A program made the position numbers and the translations under genes. Shown piece after piece: positions 41,160-53,052 of a DNA stretch of 64,000 bases (position 1 is its first letter; every line of letters starts with the position of its first letter). Under the pieces are notes generated by a model, which was not told the DNA's origin, did not search any database, and saw only the letters and a list, made by a program, of their open reading frames with translations. Location of the stretch: contig NC_049990.1 in assembly GCF_000003815.2 (NCBI RefSeq), positions 10,687,995-10,751,994 of the forward strand, given 5' to 3'. The stretch comes from Branchiostoma floridae. Its lineage: Eukaryota > Chordata > Leptocardii > Amphioxiformes > Branchiostomatidae.

Positions 41160-42906
41160 TACTCCTGTAACAGCAAACGTGTTGGTTATGACTTGATAAA
41201 CTTGTTAGTATAACCAGCTAAATTTATGTGTGCGTATTTGTGTGATTTACCGTAGTTGGTATGCCAAGCAATAGGTCGTCAATTTTTACATGGACTGAAA
41301 ATTCGGAATACAACAAGTGGCGTAACCTTCAGTGCAGCGCGCATACAGCACGCCTTCACATTGGTAGAAATTTACACTTGGTCAAAATTTTACAAGAAAA
41401 GAAATCAAAAACAAACTAAAACTATTAAGCACCACCCCTACATAAAACGCATTGCAATCTCGTGCAGTCTGAGCGGCTTGCTGGAGACTATATTGAAAGT
41501 ATCTTACACATTTGAATTTGCAAACTTTTCAAATTTTTTTTCTTTACTTCTGTGGTAACAATAAATGACAGTTAATCGGTTGTGGAGTTGGAAATGACAA
41601 CAAAAACGTCAGCACGATGCGACTTACCAGAACAGTAGGGGGACGGGAGCGCCGATGCCGATTTCCCCACATATATTGTCTAACGTGTTCGACCGGTCCG
41701 ACTTCTCTCTAGGCTCTAGTCGCCAGCGGACGTTAGAATTGTCTAAATCAGCACCGTCCACAAACATCCGCTGATGTTTTGGAGATTTTTTGCAAAATTT
41801 TGTAAGTAGGGCGAAATGAACTTCACTGTGTTTTATACTTTTTATGTATTATTTGGTATCACTTTGGTAAGGTTAAAGTAGGTTGTTGTTTTGATTAGTG
41901 CCACAGAGCTGTAGCCAGAGTGAGAAATATGGAGATTTGCATTTTGATTACTGTCGTCTGGAGACGAAGGTTCGTCTCCGCGTGTGACAGGTGTAAATGT
42001 TTCACACCAAAGCCATAGACAGAACTAACACATAGACGGTAGCCGCCCAGCCTTTGATATCTAGAACAACAAAGGGACTTCAAAAGCATTGTCACCTCTA
42101 TAGTATGTATGAATACGTGAATTTGTATGAATAAAACAGGACAAGCTTGCTGGTAGGGAAGAGAGAGAGATCAGTTGTGTCAGTCGTGCGTGGAGTGCAG
42201 ACACGAGGATGTAGCTCTCCAGCAAGCAGTCCGTGTGTGTGCGGAAAATGGCCTGTGTCTCTGCGTGTTGTTCTTCCCTTCTGTCTTAGACTCTCGGCAG
42301 CAATTCCAAATAAGAACCCGGGGCCACAACATCTGCACCCCTTTCTTACAATTTGTCTGTGTCTATGCACCGAATTTGTCCGTCAACAATGACCGAAAGG
42401 GCAAAATTTAATTAATTCTAATGCTATCCAGGGAACTTCGCGGCGCACGCGCTCTTCACCAAGTAGGAGACTGATACTTTTTCTGAGTGATTCAAAGCTT
42501 TACTTTTTAAGCATTTGAATACATGTTGTTGAAGGAAATCATTGTTTCTCATGGCTCTCTCCCCAAGCCGAGAAAGTTCTCCTTGGGCATCCCCCCAACC
42601 CGACAAATTGTTCCTAGTCCCTCCCCCCAGACGACCGTCCCCCTTCCCCCCTGAGAACCCCGTTTGGAACAGAATGGGACGTTGTCATTATTAAAGATAC
42701 ATGTACCTTACATGTACCTACAGATCATAAAATGATGAAATTCATCTTTCCCTTCTTTTATGAATTTTCATAATTTTTGATCTGTAGGTACATGTTAAAC
42801 TTAATCTGTGTCAACATCTGCAACTAAGTCAGTTTACCCATCCAGGTAGGTTATGTAATGTTAGGCGAGAACATTCTGTATGTGCTAGCAAATGTTACTT
42901 TTCTAG
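41160..42906. other. Flank of copy B, no gene
   Basis: From 41200 to 41770 the sequence matches the upstream flank of copies A and C with deletions. From 41770 to 42900 it is unique, without recognisable exons. It includes a short foldback (42710-42794). Confidence 0.5.
42710..42794. repeat. Foldback, about 36-bp arms
   Basis: The left arm starts ACATGTACCTACAGATCA and the right arm is TGATCTGTAGGTACATGT, with further pairing inwards (AATTCAT). The loop is about 15 bases. It may be a small MITE. Confidence 0.75.
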
Positions 42907-43963
42907 TTACCTCCATGAAATGTCATGGAGGTTATATTTTACCCAGCGTTTGTGTGTCTGTCTGTCTGTCTGTCTGTCAACAAGATAACTCAAGAACGGC
43001 CGGATGGATTGGTTTCATACTTGGTGTGTTGATGGGGTGCGATGAAAGCTGGAAGTGATTAGATTTTGGGCCCCCTAGCGGCTCCCCTTGGTACTGCAGC
43101 GCAACTTCTGGTTTTGCTATCTCGTGTTCTGAACATGCTATGGTCATGATTTTTGAGTGTTAGGTAGCTCTTGTGCTCAGGAATAAGTGACATAAGTTTT
43201 GGCCCCCTACCGACTAGGTTTGGGATAGCAGGGGCATTTTTGTCAAAAACTTCTGAAGAGGATAACTCAAGAAGGAAACAATGGATTTTCATGATTTTTG
43301 GTATGTAGGTACCTTAGACAATGTTGTACAAGATACGATACTAATTATGCAAAATAGGAGTACATTTGCATAATTAATGAGAATATTCTATCATAGCAGT
43401 TTTTTCAATGTATCTCTTGTCCCGGACATGATATAGTCTTGACATTTGGGTGGTAGATAGGATGCAGTGTCATGACAAAGTGGGGCAGATTTCAGCCCCC
43501 TAACATGTAATTTCGGAACTGCAGGGGCGTTTTTGTCAAGACATTACAAAGAGGATAACTGCAGAAAGGATTGACGGATTGGCATCATTTTAGGGGTGTA
43601 GGTAGCTTAGGCAAAGGTGTTCATAATGATATACATGTTATGCAAATGAGGACCTTATTTGCATAATTAATGAGGAGATTGAATAACTATTATTAGCAAT
43701 AACTGGACTTCAATAAATGTAACACTCATTAATTATAATAGATGGAATATAAGCAGATACCAAATATGGTAATGAGGAACTTATTTGCATAATTTATGTA
43801 AAAATTGCAAAGCCGCTTTATGTCTAATGATTGGAATTTTATACTTGTGACATGTGTACGTTAGTCAACACCATGCATAAATTATGTTAATGTGTTAGTC
43901 AATTGCATGAAATTTACAAAAGCTCTAAATTTTCATTGAGGTATGAGGTCGCCGAACTCTAGT
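42907..43963 (+). mobile_element. Helitron2/HINE-like non-autonomous repeat, copy 2
   Basis: It starts TTACCTCCATGAAATGTCATGGAGG, a 9-bp hairpin at the very end, then a (TCTG)n tract. It ends TTTTCATTGAGGTATGAGGTCGCCGAACTCTAGT. The right inverted match of the start (TTTTCAT.GAGGTA) is about 20 bases inside the end. It lines up with copy 3 along its whole length. It has no open reading frame of note. Confidence 0.8.
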
Positions 43964-44294
43964 TAAATTTGCCTTTAGTTGCAATGCCTTTGCTAAGGTG
44001 ATTGTGATTCCGTGGGGTTGCATACTCTATCTTGTACTGCTTTGGGCTTACATAATCATAATTATCATGCAGTGTCATCATCGTGACAACACAATGTGTT
44101 TTTTCTTTGTTGTTATTCAGGTGCAGTGGACTGTTGCATACACGAATTTTATTCTATGAAGAGCAAACTTATGGACACTGAACTTCTCCTTATTTGTTTA
44201 TGACATAAATGTTTATCACTATCGAACGTATGAGAATTTTTCTGGTAAACCACTTCACGGAGGGAATAAGGGTCAACGCTTGTGCAAGTAATAA

Positions 44295-45394
44295 AATGAT
44301 TTTATTACAAGTAATATTGACTGAATTAAGCTACAATGAAAAAAATACAAGTTTGATAAAAACGGGTACATTACATTTTTGTATACATATATATATAACG
44401 TGCGCCCATGTTTAAAAAGCTGTTTACTACGATAACATATACCATTACCCAAAATATAAATGTAGCAGCGATAGTCATTACGGGTAAAACGCTGTAACAG
44501 TTTTCTTTAATCGATACATTACATGTATAGAGATAGTAGAGAAGTTAATATAGTACATAAAAAATGCAACTACATTTCATTTTGAGCACCAGGACAATTG
44601 CAGAATAGGTAGTTTAAACATTATGACTGCGTCTCTTTCTAGACACTTCATGTCTAGAAAGAGACGCAATATTTTCTAGACATGAAGGCCATCACAAACG
44701 ATGTTCTTCAATTCGAAACCTATTATATGCCATTTATTGAGTATACAAAATGTTGGTCAGTTGACCTAGATGTCTTTTCTATAAGCACACGCTGTCATAT
44801 TTGTACTTGTTCGTTGACATTTTCTTAGTAGACGTGGTTTTCGTTTTGTAATTACATGTATATTAGATTATACGGGTTAGTTGCCGCCATACTGTTTGTT
44901 TGAACCCATACCAGTAGGATGAAATAAAATCCACATGCTCTTATTGACGTGACTGAAATCACCTTATTTACCCAGCCACTTCCAGGTTTAACCATCCAGC
45001 ATGGCAAACAATAATTACGTCATAGTCACGTGAGTACAAATACCCTGCAATACTAATAGTAGTAGTTGGCAAACGCACCGAAATAAACTCACACCGGTGA
45101 GAGTACATGGAGAGCCAACATCACCCTGGTCCACCGGGTTGCCATTTTTGATTCCGGTTGTCTCTTGATGATGACGTTTTCTATAAGGCAAAGATGTTTT
45201 GCTATGATATTTTGTAACTATGAGCACCTGACTAAATATTTCTAATTGCGCTGTTTTGGTACACTTTACACTAATGCTCCTTTGCAAGAACCGTGTACAT
45301 AGTGATATCTATATATATAACAAAATCTTCCTGATGTTTCATAACGACATAGCCTTTTTGTTGGTGTCTTTGGTGACGTATCAAGTCGTCGCGG
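44295..45394 (-). other. 3' flank and probable 3' UTR of creatinase copy C
   Basis: This is homologous to 51967-53052 below copy D. On the minus strand AATAAAATCATTTTATTAC near 44300 offers a polyadenylation signal, kept in both copies. It carries no coding sequence. Confidence 0.45.
44628..44670. repeat. Perfect 17-bp hairpin
   Basis: GCGTCTCTTTCTAGACA and its exact reverse complement are separated by five bases. The homologous region below copy D lacks the second arm. A further TTCTAGACATGAAGG follows directly. The stem lies in the probable 3' UTR or flank of copy C. Confidence 0.85.
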
Positions 45395-48300
45395 CTATGT
45401 CTTGATGATGTTGTGTTCAGGACCGAAAGGGAAGCCTGTAATGTCCTCCGCCCCGTCCTCCGTTACCACCAGGATGTCGTGCTCCCGGTAACCGCCCGCT
45501 CCCGGCATGCCCTCGGGTATCATGATCATCGGCTCCATGGAGACGACCATCCCGGGCTCGAGAACGGTCGGGATGTCTTCACGCAGTTCCAATTCTGGGA
45601 ACAAGAACAAAAGGATGAAGATTTGTTACAAGTACATTCAGATTTTTCAAACCTATCTACACAGAGGGTGCGCTTATGCTACGGTCCCATCATTGGAAAA
45701 AAAATTGCACTGCCGTGTCCTTATGTGGCAAAGAGGGACAATCTACAGCTACTGGGCTATTTTTGGGTATGACGGGGCCCCTAGATTTCTGTAACTCCAG
45801 TTAAAATTGCCAAATAGACGCCGTAACCTAATCGTGAAAACACGGAGAGGCACCCCTGTGGTCTGTCCACCGGAACAGCTTTGCAGCCTCAGAGCCTGGT
45901 CGGGGCTACATCCCCTANNNNNNNNNNNNNNNNNNNNNNNNNNNNNNNNNNNNNNNNNNNNNNNNNNNNNNNNNNNNNNNNNNNNNNNNNNNNNNNNNNN
46001 NNNNNNNNNNNNNNNNNNNNNNNNNNNNNNNNNNNNNNNNNNNCGTAGTAGTGACAGAGAGAGCCGAAGGAGTGCCCGTAGCCGAAGCTGCGGTACTGCA
46101 GCAGCCCGTGTTCCCGGTACATCTCGTTCAGCTCAGTGGCGATGTCACAGCAGCGCGCTCCCGGCCGGATCAGCTCCAGGCCCCGCCGGTGTACCTGGTG
46201 GGAATAGGAGGTTGGAACAATGACAGAATTGAGACTTATTTATTAATAAGGTTTCAACACAACACAGTAGTTTATACATATTTACGAATCTCTCAAAGAT
46301 ATCATGAATCTATTGCAGTCGGCAAATGTGACAAAGTCAGATGGAGACCAGCCTTACTTGACAGTTGATCTCCCAGAGAGCGAGATGTGCGTCGGAGGCG
46401 TGGTTCAAGAACAAGGTCCTCTCCAAGGCTGTGTAGTACCTGAGTTAGAGGCAGAGATGTGAAATTTGTGTCAAGAGCTTTCATGGAATGTACTGAAGTA
46501 AATTTACACGCATTGTAATTGAAGACACAAAGTTTTATACGTAAGCACATAAGGTCTACCATGCAGACCCTCATATGCATTGTATAGCAAGAACTTGAGT
46601 GATGTCTTCTGGCTTCAAGTCAACCTTAAGAAACCGCTACATACAATGAGTTCTTGTGAATTGGAGAATCGTCTATTAGAAACAAGTCGATCACATATTC
46701 TTCATAGTCAAAGAGAACCATACCCAGCAATCATGGGGAAGGTGTTGAGTGACAGGATGTCTCCACTGCGCACGCGCCGTGACGTCACAGGGTTGTGTCC
46801 CCCGTCAGTGTTGATCCCTGACAGGATCGAGGCCCAAGCTGGAGGGAGGGAAGGGGGCAAAGTCAGTCCTGAGAACTGACACTTTGAGATTTTCTAGCAT
46901 TTGTATTATTAAGAACATTGCGAATAATCATTACACATGCAAATATATAGGGTCCTGCCTTACCCCTCTAGATTTAACCAGCCAACATGGCGGCCGTGAC
47001 GTCACTACCCAAACCCTACTTGTATAAGTAAGTTTGTACTGACTGTTCATGGGTTCGCCATGCGGGTAGCTCCTGGCCACTTCCCGTATCATGGTGTTGG
47101 AGGCGTGCATCGCCAGCTCGTACTCAGGCACGCCCTCTTCTAGTGCCTCCACCACGGCCCACCCGCCCAGGTCGGCAATACGCGCGCCCTCTCTGCTCCA
47201 ACGGACCGCATACGCGCAGATGCAGGAATATGGGAAAGGGTGGGGAAGACAAGAATAGAAAAACGTCCATTTCAGCTTATTCTATATTATTTGGAGTCAA
47301 TGATTTGACCAGTTTGCTCCATCAATTACCAATATGTTATAATATGTATACTATTATAATCTACTCAAAAGCAATATATAATGATACAGTAGACATCAAA
47401 ATAAAGCCCTAGATGCTAGTATCTTTGCATTTTCAGGGCACACCTGTCAGATCAGTGAAATGTGACGATACATGGCAAGAAAACGTTGGTCATACACACC
47501 TGAGTGCTATCTCCTCGTCCGATTTCTTCATTCGCAGGCGCATGGCAGGCTTCCCTATGTCAACTTTCTGCATGTCGGGCACGGCGAGGTTCAGCTTGGT
47601 GAAGCCGTCTAGCGCCATGTCGTCGAACTCCACGCCGAGCGTCATGAGGCCTCGCCCGGCCAGCTCCACTTGGACCGCGTGGTAGAAGTTGTCCCGCTGC
47701 CAATCGGTGAAGAGGACGTTCTCGCCAATCTGCGTCCTTCTCCAGGGTTGGCCACCGTCGATGGCTACAAGGTTTCAAATCAAGCACATATATAAACGCC
47801 ATGCTATTAATATGTTTTATATCAATTGCAAGTTTTAGGCTGTCCAGATTGTGAAAGAAATAGGCAGTAAAAGATATTCTGTTTACTTTGATCCATTGTG
47901 GATGATTCTGATCACCTGGCACTGGCAGCATCCAAGTTTAACCATCGAGTATGCCAGACAATGTCACGTGAGTGTAAACAGTACTAAACACCCTATGTAT
48001 TCTGGGAAATTCATTTCACCGGATGTGACGTACCTGAGGCTATGACGAGCACCTTGTCCATGGTGACGACCAGCCCGTAGGGTCTACCGAAGGCGCAGTA
48101 CAGAAAGTCGCAGTAGTAGTTGATGTTGTGATACGAAGTGAAGAGGACTGCGTCTATATTACTGCTGAGCATGAGAGCACGCAGCTTGTCCTGTCTTCTC
48201 TGGAGTTCTTCCACTGGGAACGTCGGTTTGACCTGTGGTAACGACAGAGCGTTTGGGGGAAGCACTTATGGCATGCACGTAATAAATTTGGAATAGGATG

Positions 48301-50198
48301 GTATATGTAACATTATACCTCTTTAAGCTGTTTCCAGCGTGACCAGATTATGGATGTTTAAAATTTGTTTAATTTTCTAATGATGTTGTTTGCTGTTGAC
48401 AGTTGTAGACGTTACCTTCTGCCCGTTCTTCCTGTCAATCAGCCGGGGCATCAGGTCGTCTGTCAGGGGTAGCTGCTGGGATCTAGTGTCAACATGCTGC
48501 TTCCCAGCTGGTGTAGGGTTGTGCGCATGTGCAGGGTGTGAATACACGTTCTGAGTGGTGCCAGTGTTGCCATTGGAGGAACCTTCAACACCAACGGAAA
48601 CATCGTATCTGTGACTTAAATTTCACCAGGTTTGAGAATCACAGAATACAAGGTTCTCTGTTGACAACCAAGTGCCCGCCTGTTGCCTTCCTTAATATTA
48701 GGGCAACACTGACTGGTATAGCGTAACACTACAGCAATGTGTCGCTGCTAACAATACGGCCCAAACGTAATTACCTCCATGAAAAAATGGAGGTATAGTT
48801 TTGAGTGTGTCTGTGTGTGTGTGTGTGTGTCTGTGTGTCCGCATATTGTGGTCAGCATAACTTGAGAATCTCTTGATGGACTACGATGATATTTGGTATG
48901 TGGGTAGGGGTTGGGAAGACGAAGGTCAAGGTCAATTTTGGGCCCCCTGGTGTGTGACCTTGGTACTGCAGCGCAACTTCCGGTTTTGCTATCTCGGTGT
49001 TCTGAACATGCTATGGTCAAGATTTTAGAGTATTAGACAGCTCTTGTGCTCAGGAAAAAATGACATAAGTTTGGGCCCCCTAGCGTCTAGTTTTGGGATA
49101 GCAGGGGCATTTTTGTCAAAAACTTCTGACGAGGATAACTCAAGAAGGGAATAACGGATTTTCATGATTTTTGGTATGTAGGTACCTTAGACAATGTTGT
49201 ACAAGATAAAATACTAATTATGCAAAATAGGAGTACATTTGCATAATTAATGAGAATATTCTATCATAGCAGTTTTTTCAATGTATCTCTTGTCCCGGAC
49301 GTGATATGGTCGTGACATTTGGGTGGTAGATAATTTTTAGCGTCATGACAAAGTGGGGCAAGTTTCAGTCCCCTAACATTCAATTGTGGAATTGCAGGGG
49401 CGTTTTTGTCAAGACACTCCAAAGAGGATAACTGCAGAAAGGAACGACGGATTGCCTGCATTTTAGGCATGCAGGTAGCTTAGGCAAAGATGTTCATAAT
49501 GATATACATGTTATGCAAATGATGACTGAATTTGCATAATTAACGAGGAAATTGTACAGTTCCATTGTTTTCAATAACTGGACCTCAATACATGTAACGC
49601 ATGTTAATTATGATAGGTGGAATATAAGCAGATACCAAATATGGTAATGAGGAACTTATTTGCATAATTTATGTAAAAAATGCAAAACCTCTTTATGATT
49701 AATAATGGGAATTTTTTAATTGTGACATGTGAACGTTAGTCAATGATTAACAACACCATGCATACATTATGTTAATGTCTTACTCAATTGCATGAAATTT
49801 ACGAAAGCTTTAAATTTTCATGGAGGTATGAGGTCGCCGAACTCTAGTTTCATCTGTTTTGAGAATCACTGGATACAAGGTTCTTTGTTCACAACCGAGA
49901 CACAGTAAAATCACAACCAACGTTTCGGTGTTTTCGGCTGTTGAAATCCTTAGGGCAACAATACTGACTGGTACGACTTAACACTGCAGCTAGGTGTCGC
50001 TGCTAACAATACCCCCCCCCCCCCCCCCAGCCGTAAGGAGCTATGTTCTAAAACTATGTTCTATGGACCTGGTCCATGGCCTGTGTCGGAATGCTGACAT
50101 CTCCCGATAACTGCTGGTACTGCAGCTGTCAGCTTCTGTAAGTCGGGCAAACCCTTCTCCCAGAGAATCCGGGAACTGGACGTCAATATCTTCCACAT
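45395..50198 (-). CDS. Creatinase-like protein, copy C
   Basis: Minus-strand exons: E1 from ATG 50198, E2 48582-48416, E3 48232-48034, E4 47764-47500, E5 47192-47044, E6 46838-46724, E7 46439-46358, E8 46194 into the gap (end near 46032), E9 45594-45395. E4 is one codon shorter than in A (an isoleucine near its end) and E2 one codon shorter, both in frame. E5 reads REGARIADLGGWAVVEA, E6 SGINTDGGHNPVTSRR and E9 as in A and D. The last residues of E8 and its donor are hidden by the gap 45918-46043. As in A, no good phase-1 donor is seen for E1. A 1.08-kb Helitron2-like element lies in the E1-E2 intron. Copy C shares about 1.4 kb of upstream sequence with A and is its closest relative. Confidence 0.82.
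45918..46043. other. Assembly gap (126 N) over end of copy C exon 8
   Basis: The run of N hides the end of exon 8 and the start of intron 8 of copy C. The homologous stretch of copy D (53581-53706) is also 126 bases, so the gap size is probably right. Confidence 0.95.
48772..49848 (+). mobile_element. Helitron2/HINE-like repeat, copy 3, in copy C
   Basis: Copies A and B read AACGTAATTTCATC (A: 36046-36059). Copy C has the same sequence interrupted after AACGTAAT by the element and resuming TTCATC. No bases are lost and no clear target duplication is made. The left end is TTACCTCCATGAAAAAATGG; the right end is TTTTCATGGAGGTA plus about 20 more bases ending CTCTAGT. This asymmetric inverted repeat, with insertion at T-T, is the pattern described for Helitron2/Helentron and their HINE derivatives. 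Confidence 0.8.
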
Positions 50199-50546
50199 GG
50201 TACTCCTATAACAGCTGTAACAGTTTTGGTTATGAATCGATAAACTTGTTAGTATATGTACTAGTAATGGACTGTCTAAATTACTAACGGTTAATTTTCT
50301 TTGGTCGGGATATATGTAAGCGCCGACCATGGGAACTATTTTGGCGCCAACGAGCCATGCTGTAATTCACATCATTTACCACTATGTTATTACAATATTC
50401 TTATTTCTCATTTGAGTGTTCATTGACAAAATTGATACCTATAGATATTCCTCTCTTTCCCACCGATAACATGTGTTTCCTATCTTCGAATGCAAAATTT
50501 CTTAAGTTGCCTCCATAATTAAGCAAATCACTTCATAATTTCGATA

Positions 50547-50554
50547 TACTAGTA
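50547..50554. other. Putative MITE excision footprint
   Basis: TACTAGTA occupies the place where copy A carries the 208-bp TA-flanked MITE. It equals TA + CT + AG + TA: both target TAs and the two outermost bases of each element end. Confidence 0.7.
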
Positions 50555-51181
50555 TATCTGGATATAGCATATAAATGACAAAGCATTACACCATTTCATG
50601 CTCATGCAAATTTATAGCCGCGTGGTCAGCTTTTTAAAAAGCATTTCTTGCTTACTGTTCAATGAGAATTAGTGCACGGGTGATTTCCAGAGGTATATCA
50701 GTTTCTGCCGTCAGTATTCTAGGTAATTGCGGAACGTGTTTATGAATATTCTTGTTTTTTACACGATTACTATTACCAGCTAAATCTATTTGTGTGAATT
50801 TGTGTGATTTACCGTAGTTGGTATGCCAAGCAATAGGTCGTCAATTTTTACATGGATTGAAAATTCGGAATGCAACAAGTGGCGTTACTCTTCAGTGCAG
50901 CGTGCCTACAGCACGTCTTCACATCGATAGAAATATACAATTGGTCAAAATTTTACAAGCAGTGTATGAAAAAAAATCAAAAGCCCCGCCCCTACGTAAA
51001 ACGCACTGCAATCTCGTGAGGATTGAGCGGCTTGCCGGAGACTATATTGAAAGTATATTACACATTTAGAATTGCATACTTTTTTGCATGTTTTATTTTA
51101 CTTCAGGGGTAGCAATATATGACAGTAAATCGGTGGTGGTAGGGGTGGAAACGACAACAAAAACAGCACGGTGCGACTTAC

Positions 51182-51650
51182 CAGAACAGTAGGGGGAGGG
51201 GTTCGCCGATGCCGATTTTCCCACAAATATTGGCCGGTGCGTTCGACCGGTCCGACTTCTCTCTGAGCCACCGGCGGGCGTTAAGTGAAGGGCACAACCA
51301 GCAGTGCGTGCAATTTGTCCGTACGTTTTGGGGGGAGGCCACGTCCGCTACGTTTTTCGGAAAACGTGGGGAAGGACTGGCAAGAGCAGGGAGGGAGTAC
51401 GTCTCAACGCACGTCTCTCGCACGGTTGCGCAAGCTAAGGTGTAAGTATGTGGTCTGCACGCCACGCCTGTCCGTGAGCCGGTTGCGTGCATCGTTCGTT
51501 GCGCAAGTGGTAAGTGAGTTGTACGTGCTTAAAACGTACAATCTCTGTGTGATTGCCCACGTTTTGGCACGTTGACACCACGCAGTTGCAGGTACGGCGG
51601 GTTGTGCCCTTAGCTTTAGAATTACGTATACCATCTAAATCAGCACCGTT
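51182..51650 (-). other. Probable 5' untranslated exon and promoter, copy C
   Basis: This is the counterpart of 37564-37995 with the same minus-strand donor (TTCTG then GTAAGTCGC at 51181-51180). The two blocks differ at only scattered positions. Confidence 0.4.
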
Positions 51651-51771
51651 CGCAAATTTTTCCTTTGCCTGAGCTGCGAAAGGCAATCAGACGGACATTA
51701 GATCGGTCCGTACCATGCCGTGCTAGGGAGATATTGTTCATTGCAGATTCGATGGTATTGTTTATTGGTTA

Positions 51772-51966
51772 CTGTAATTCACTTTGTCTTCTTGGTACCA
51801 AACTTTCACAGAAAATTTAACTTGTTTTGGGAACTAAATGTTCACAGTGGCAGCATGTGCGCGTAAAAAAGTTAGCGACTTATTTGTTACCAGCAATGTT
51901 CGCATTACAGTCGTCACCGTGAAAACCATGAAGCTAAAAGTACATTGAAAAAATCAGGAATTACAG
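51772..51966. mobile_element. MITE with CTGTAATTC ends
   Basis: TA-flanked inverted ends CTGTAATTC and GAATTACAG enclose about 195 bases with TTCGCATTACAG and TCACCGTGAAAACC blocks. It resembles the MITE at 36729 but the ends differ. It lies between copies C and D. Confidence 0.6.
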
Positions 51967-53052
51967 TAACGCTTGTGCAAGTAATAACATGATTTTATTA
52001 CAAGTAATATTGACTGAATCAAGCTACTATAAAAAATGCAAGTTTATTGAAAACGGGCACATATCCTTTTTGTATATAGTATATAAAATGTGCACCCTTG
52101 TTTAAAAAGCTAACTTTATGATCATATTAAGCATACCATTTCCCAAGGTACAAATGAATAGCGACGTTAGGAGTGAAAAGCAAAAATAACTGCTCTTAAT
52201 CGTTACATTACGTACGTACAGAGATATAGTAGAGAAACTAACATAAAGAAGGCAACTACGCTTTCTTACAATTTGAGCACCAGCACACTAACACAATAGG
52301 TAATTCATTGCAATTAAACTATAGAGCAGTACTAGTATTGCTCTCTCGACATGAAGGTTAGCACAAACTATGCTGCTGAAACCTGCTATATACTATTTAT
52401 TGAGTATACAAACTGTTGCTCAATAGACCTAAATGTTTTTTCTATAAGTATACGCCGTCATATTTGAACTTGTTCGTTGAATTTTCTTTGTAGTTGAGGG
52501 TTGAAATATTAGACTATACGGGCTGCCATACTATTTGCTTGAAGCTATATCAGTAGGACGAAAAAAAATCCGCATGCTCATATTGACGTGGCCGTGATTA
52601 CCTTAGGCAAATGTAAATTTACCTGACCACTTCCAGGTTTAACCACCCAGCATGGCGCACAGTGATTACGTCATAGTCACGTGAGTACAAATACCCTGGT
52701 AATACATAAAACAGTAGTTGGCCAACGCACCAAAATAAACTTGCACCAATGTACATGAGGAGCCAATGTCACCCTGGTCCACCGAGATGCCATTTTTGGT
52801 TCGGATTGTTTCTTGATGATGACGCTTTCTACAAGGCAAAGACGTTTTGCTATGATATTTTGTGACTATGAGCACCTGACTAAATATTTCTTATGGCGCT
52901 GTTTTGATTTACTCTATACTAATGCCCCTTTGCAAGAACCGAGTACGTGGTGATTTCTATATATAATAAGACCTCCCTGATGTCTCATATCGACCTACAT
53001 ATATATAGCATTTCTGTTGACGTCTCTGGTCCGGTGATGTAAGTCGACGCGG

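Noticed and set aside
42841-43980. CRISPR-like or direct-repeat array from the repeated TTTGCATAATTAATGAG blocks
   Set aside because: The blocks are unevenly spaced and recur inside every copy of the Helitron2-like element; this is a eukaryotic repeat.
45807-46223. Open frame across the gap at 45918-46043
   Set aside because: It exists only because N codons are read through; it is antisense to exon 8 of copy C.
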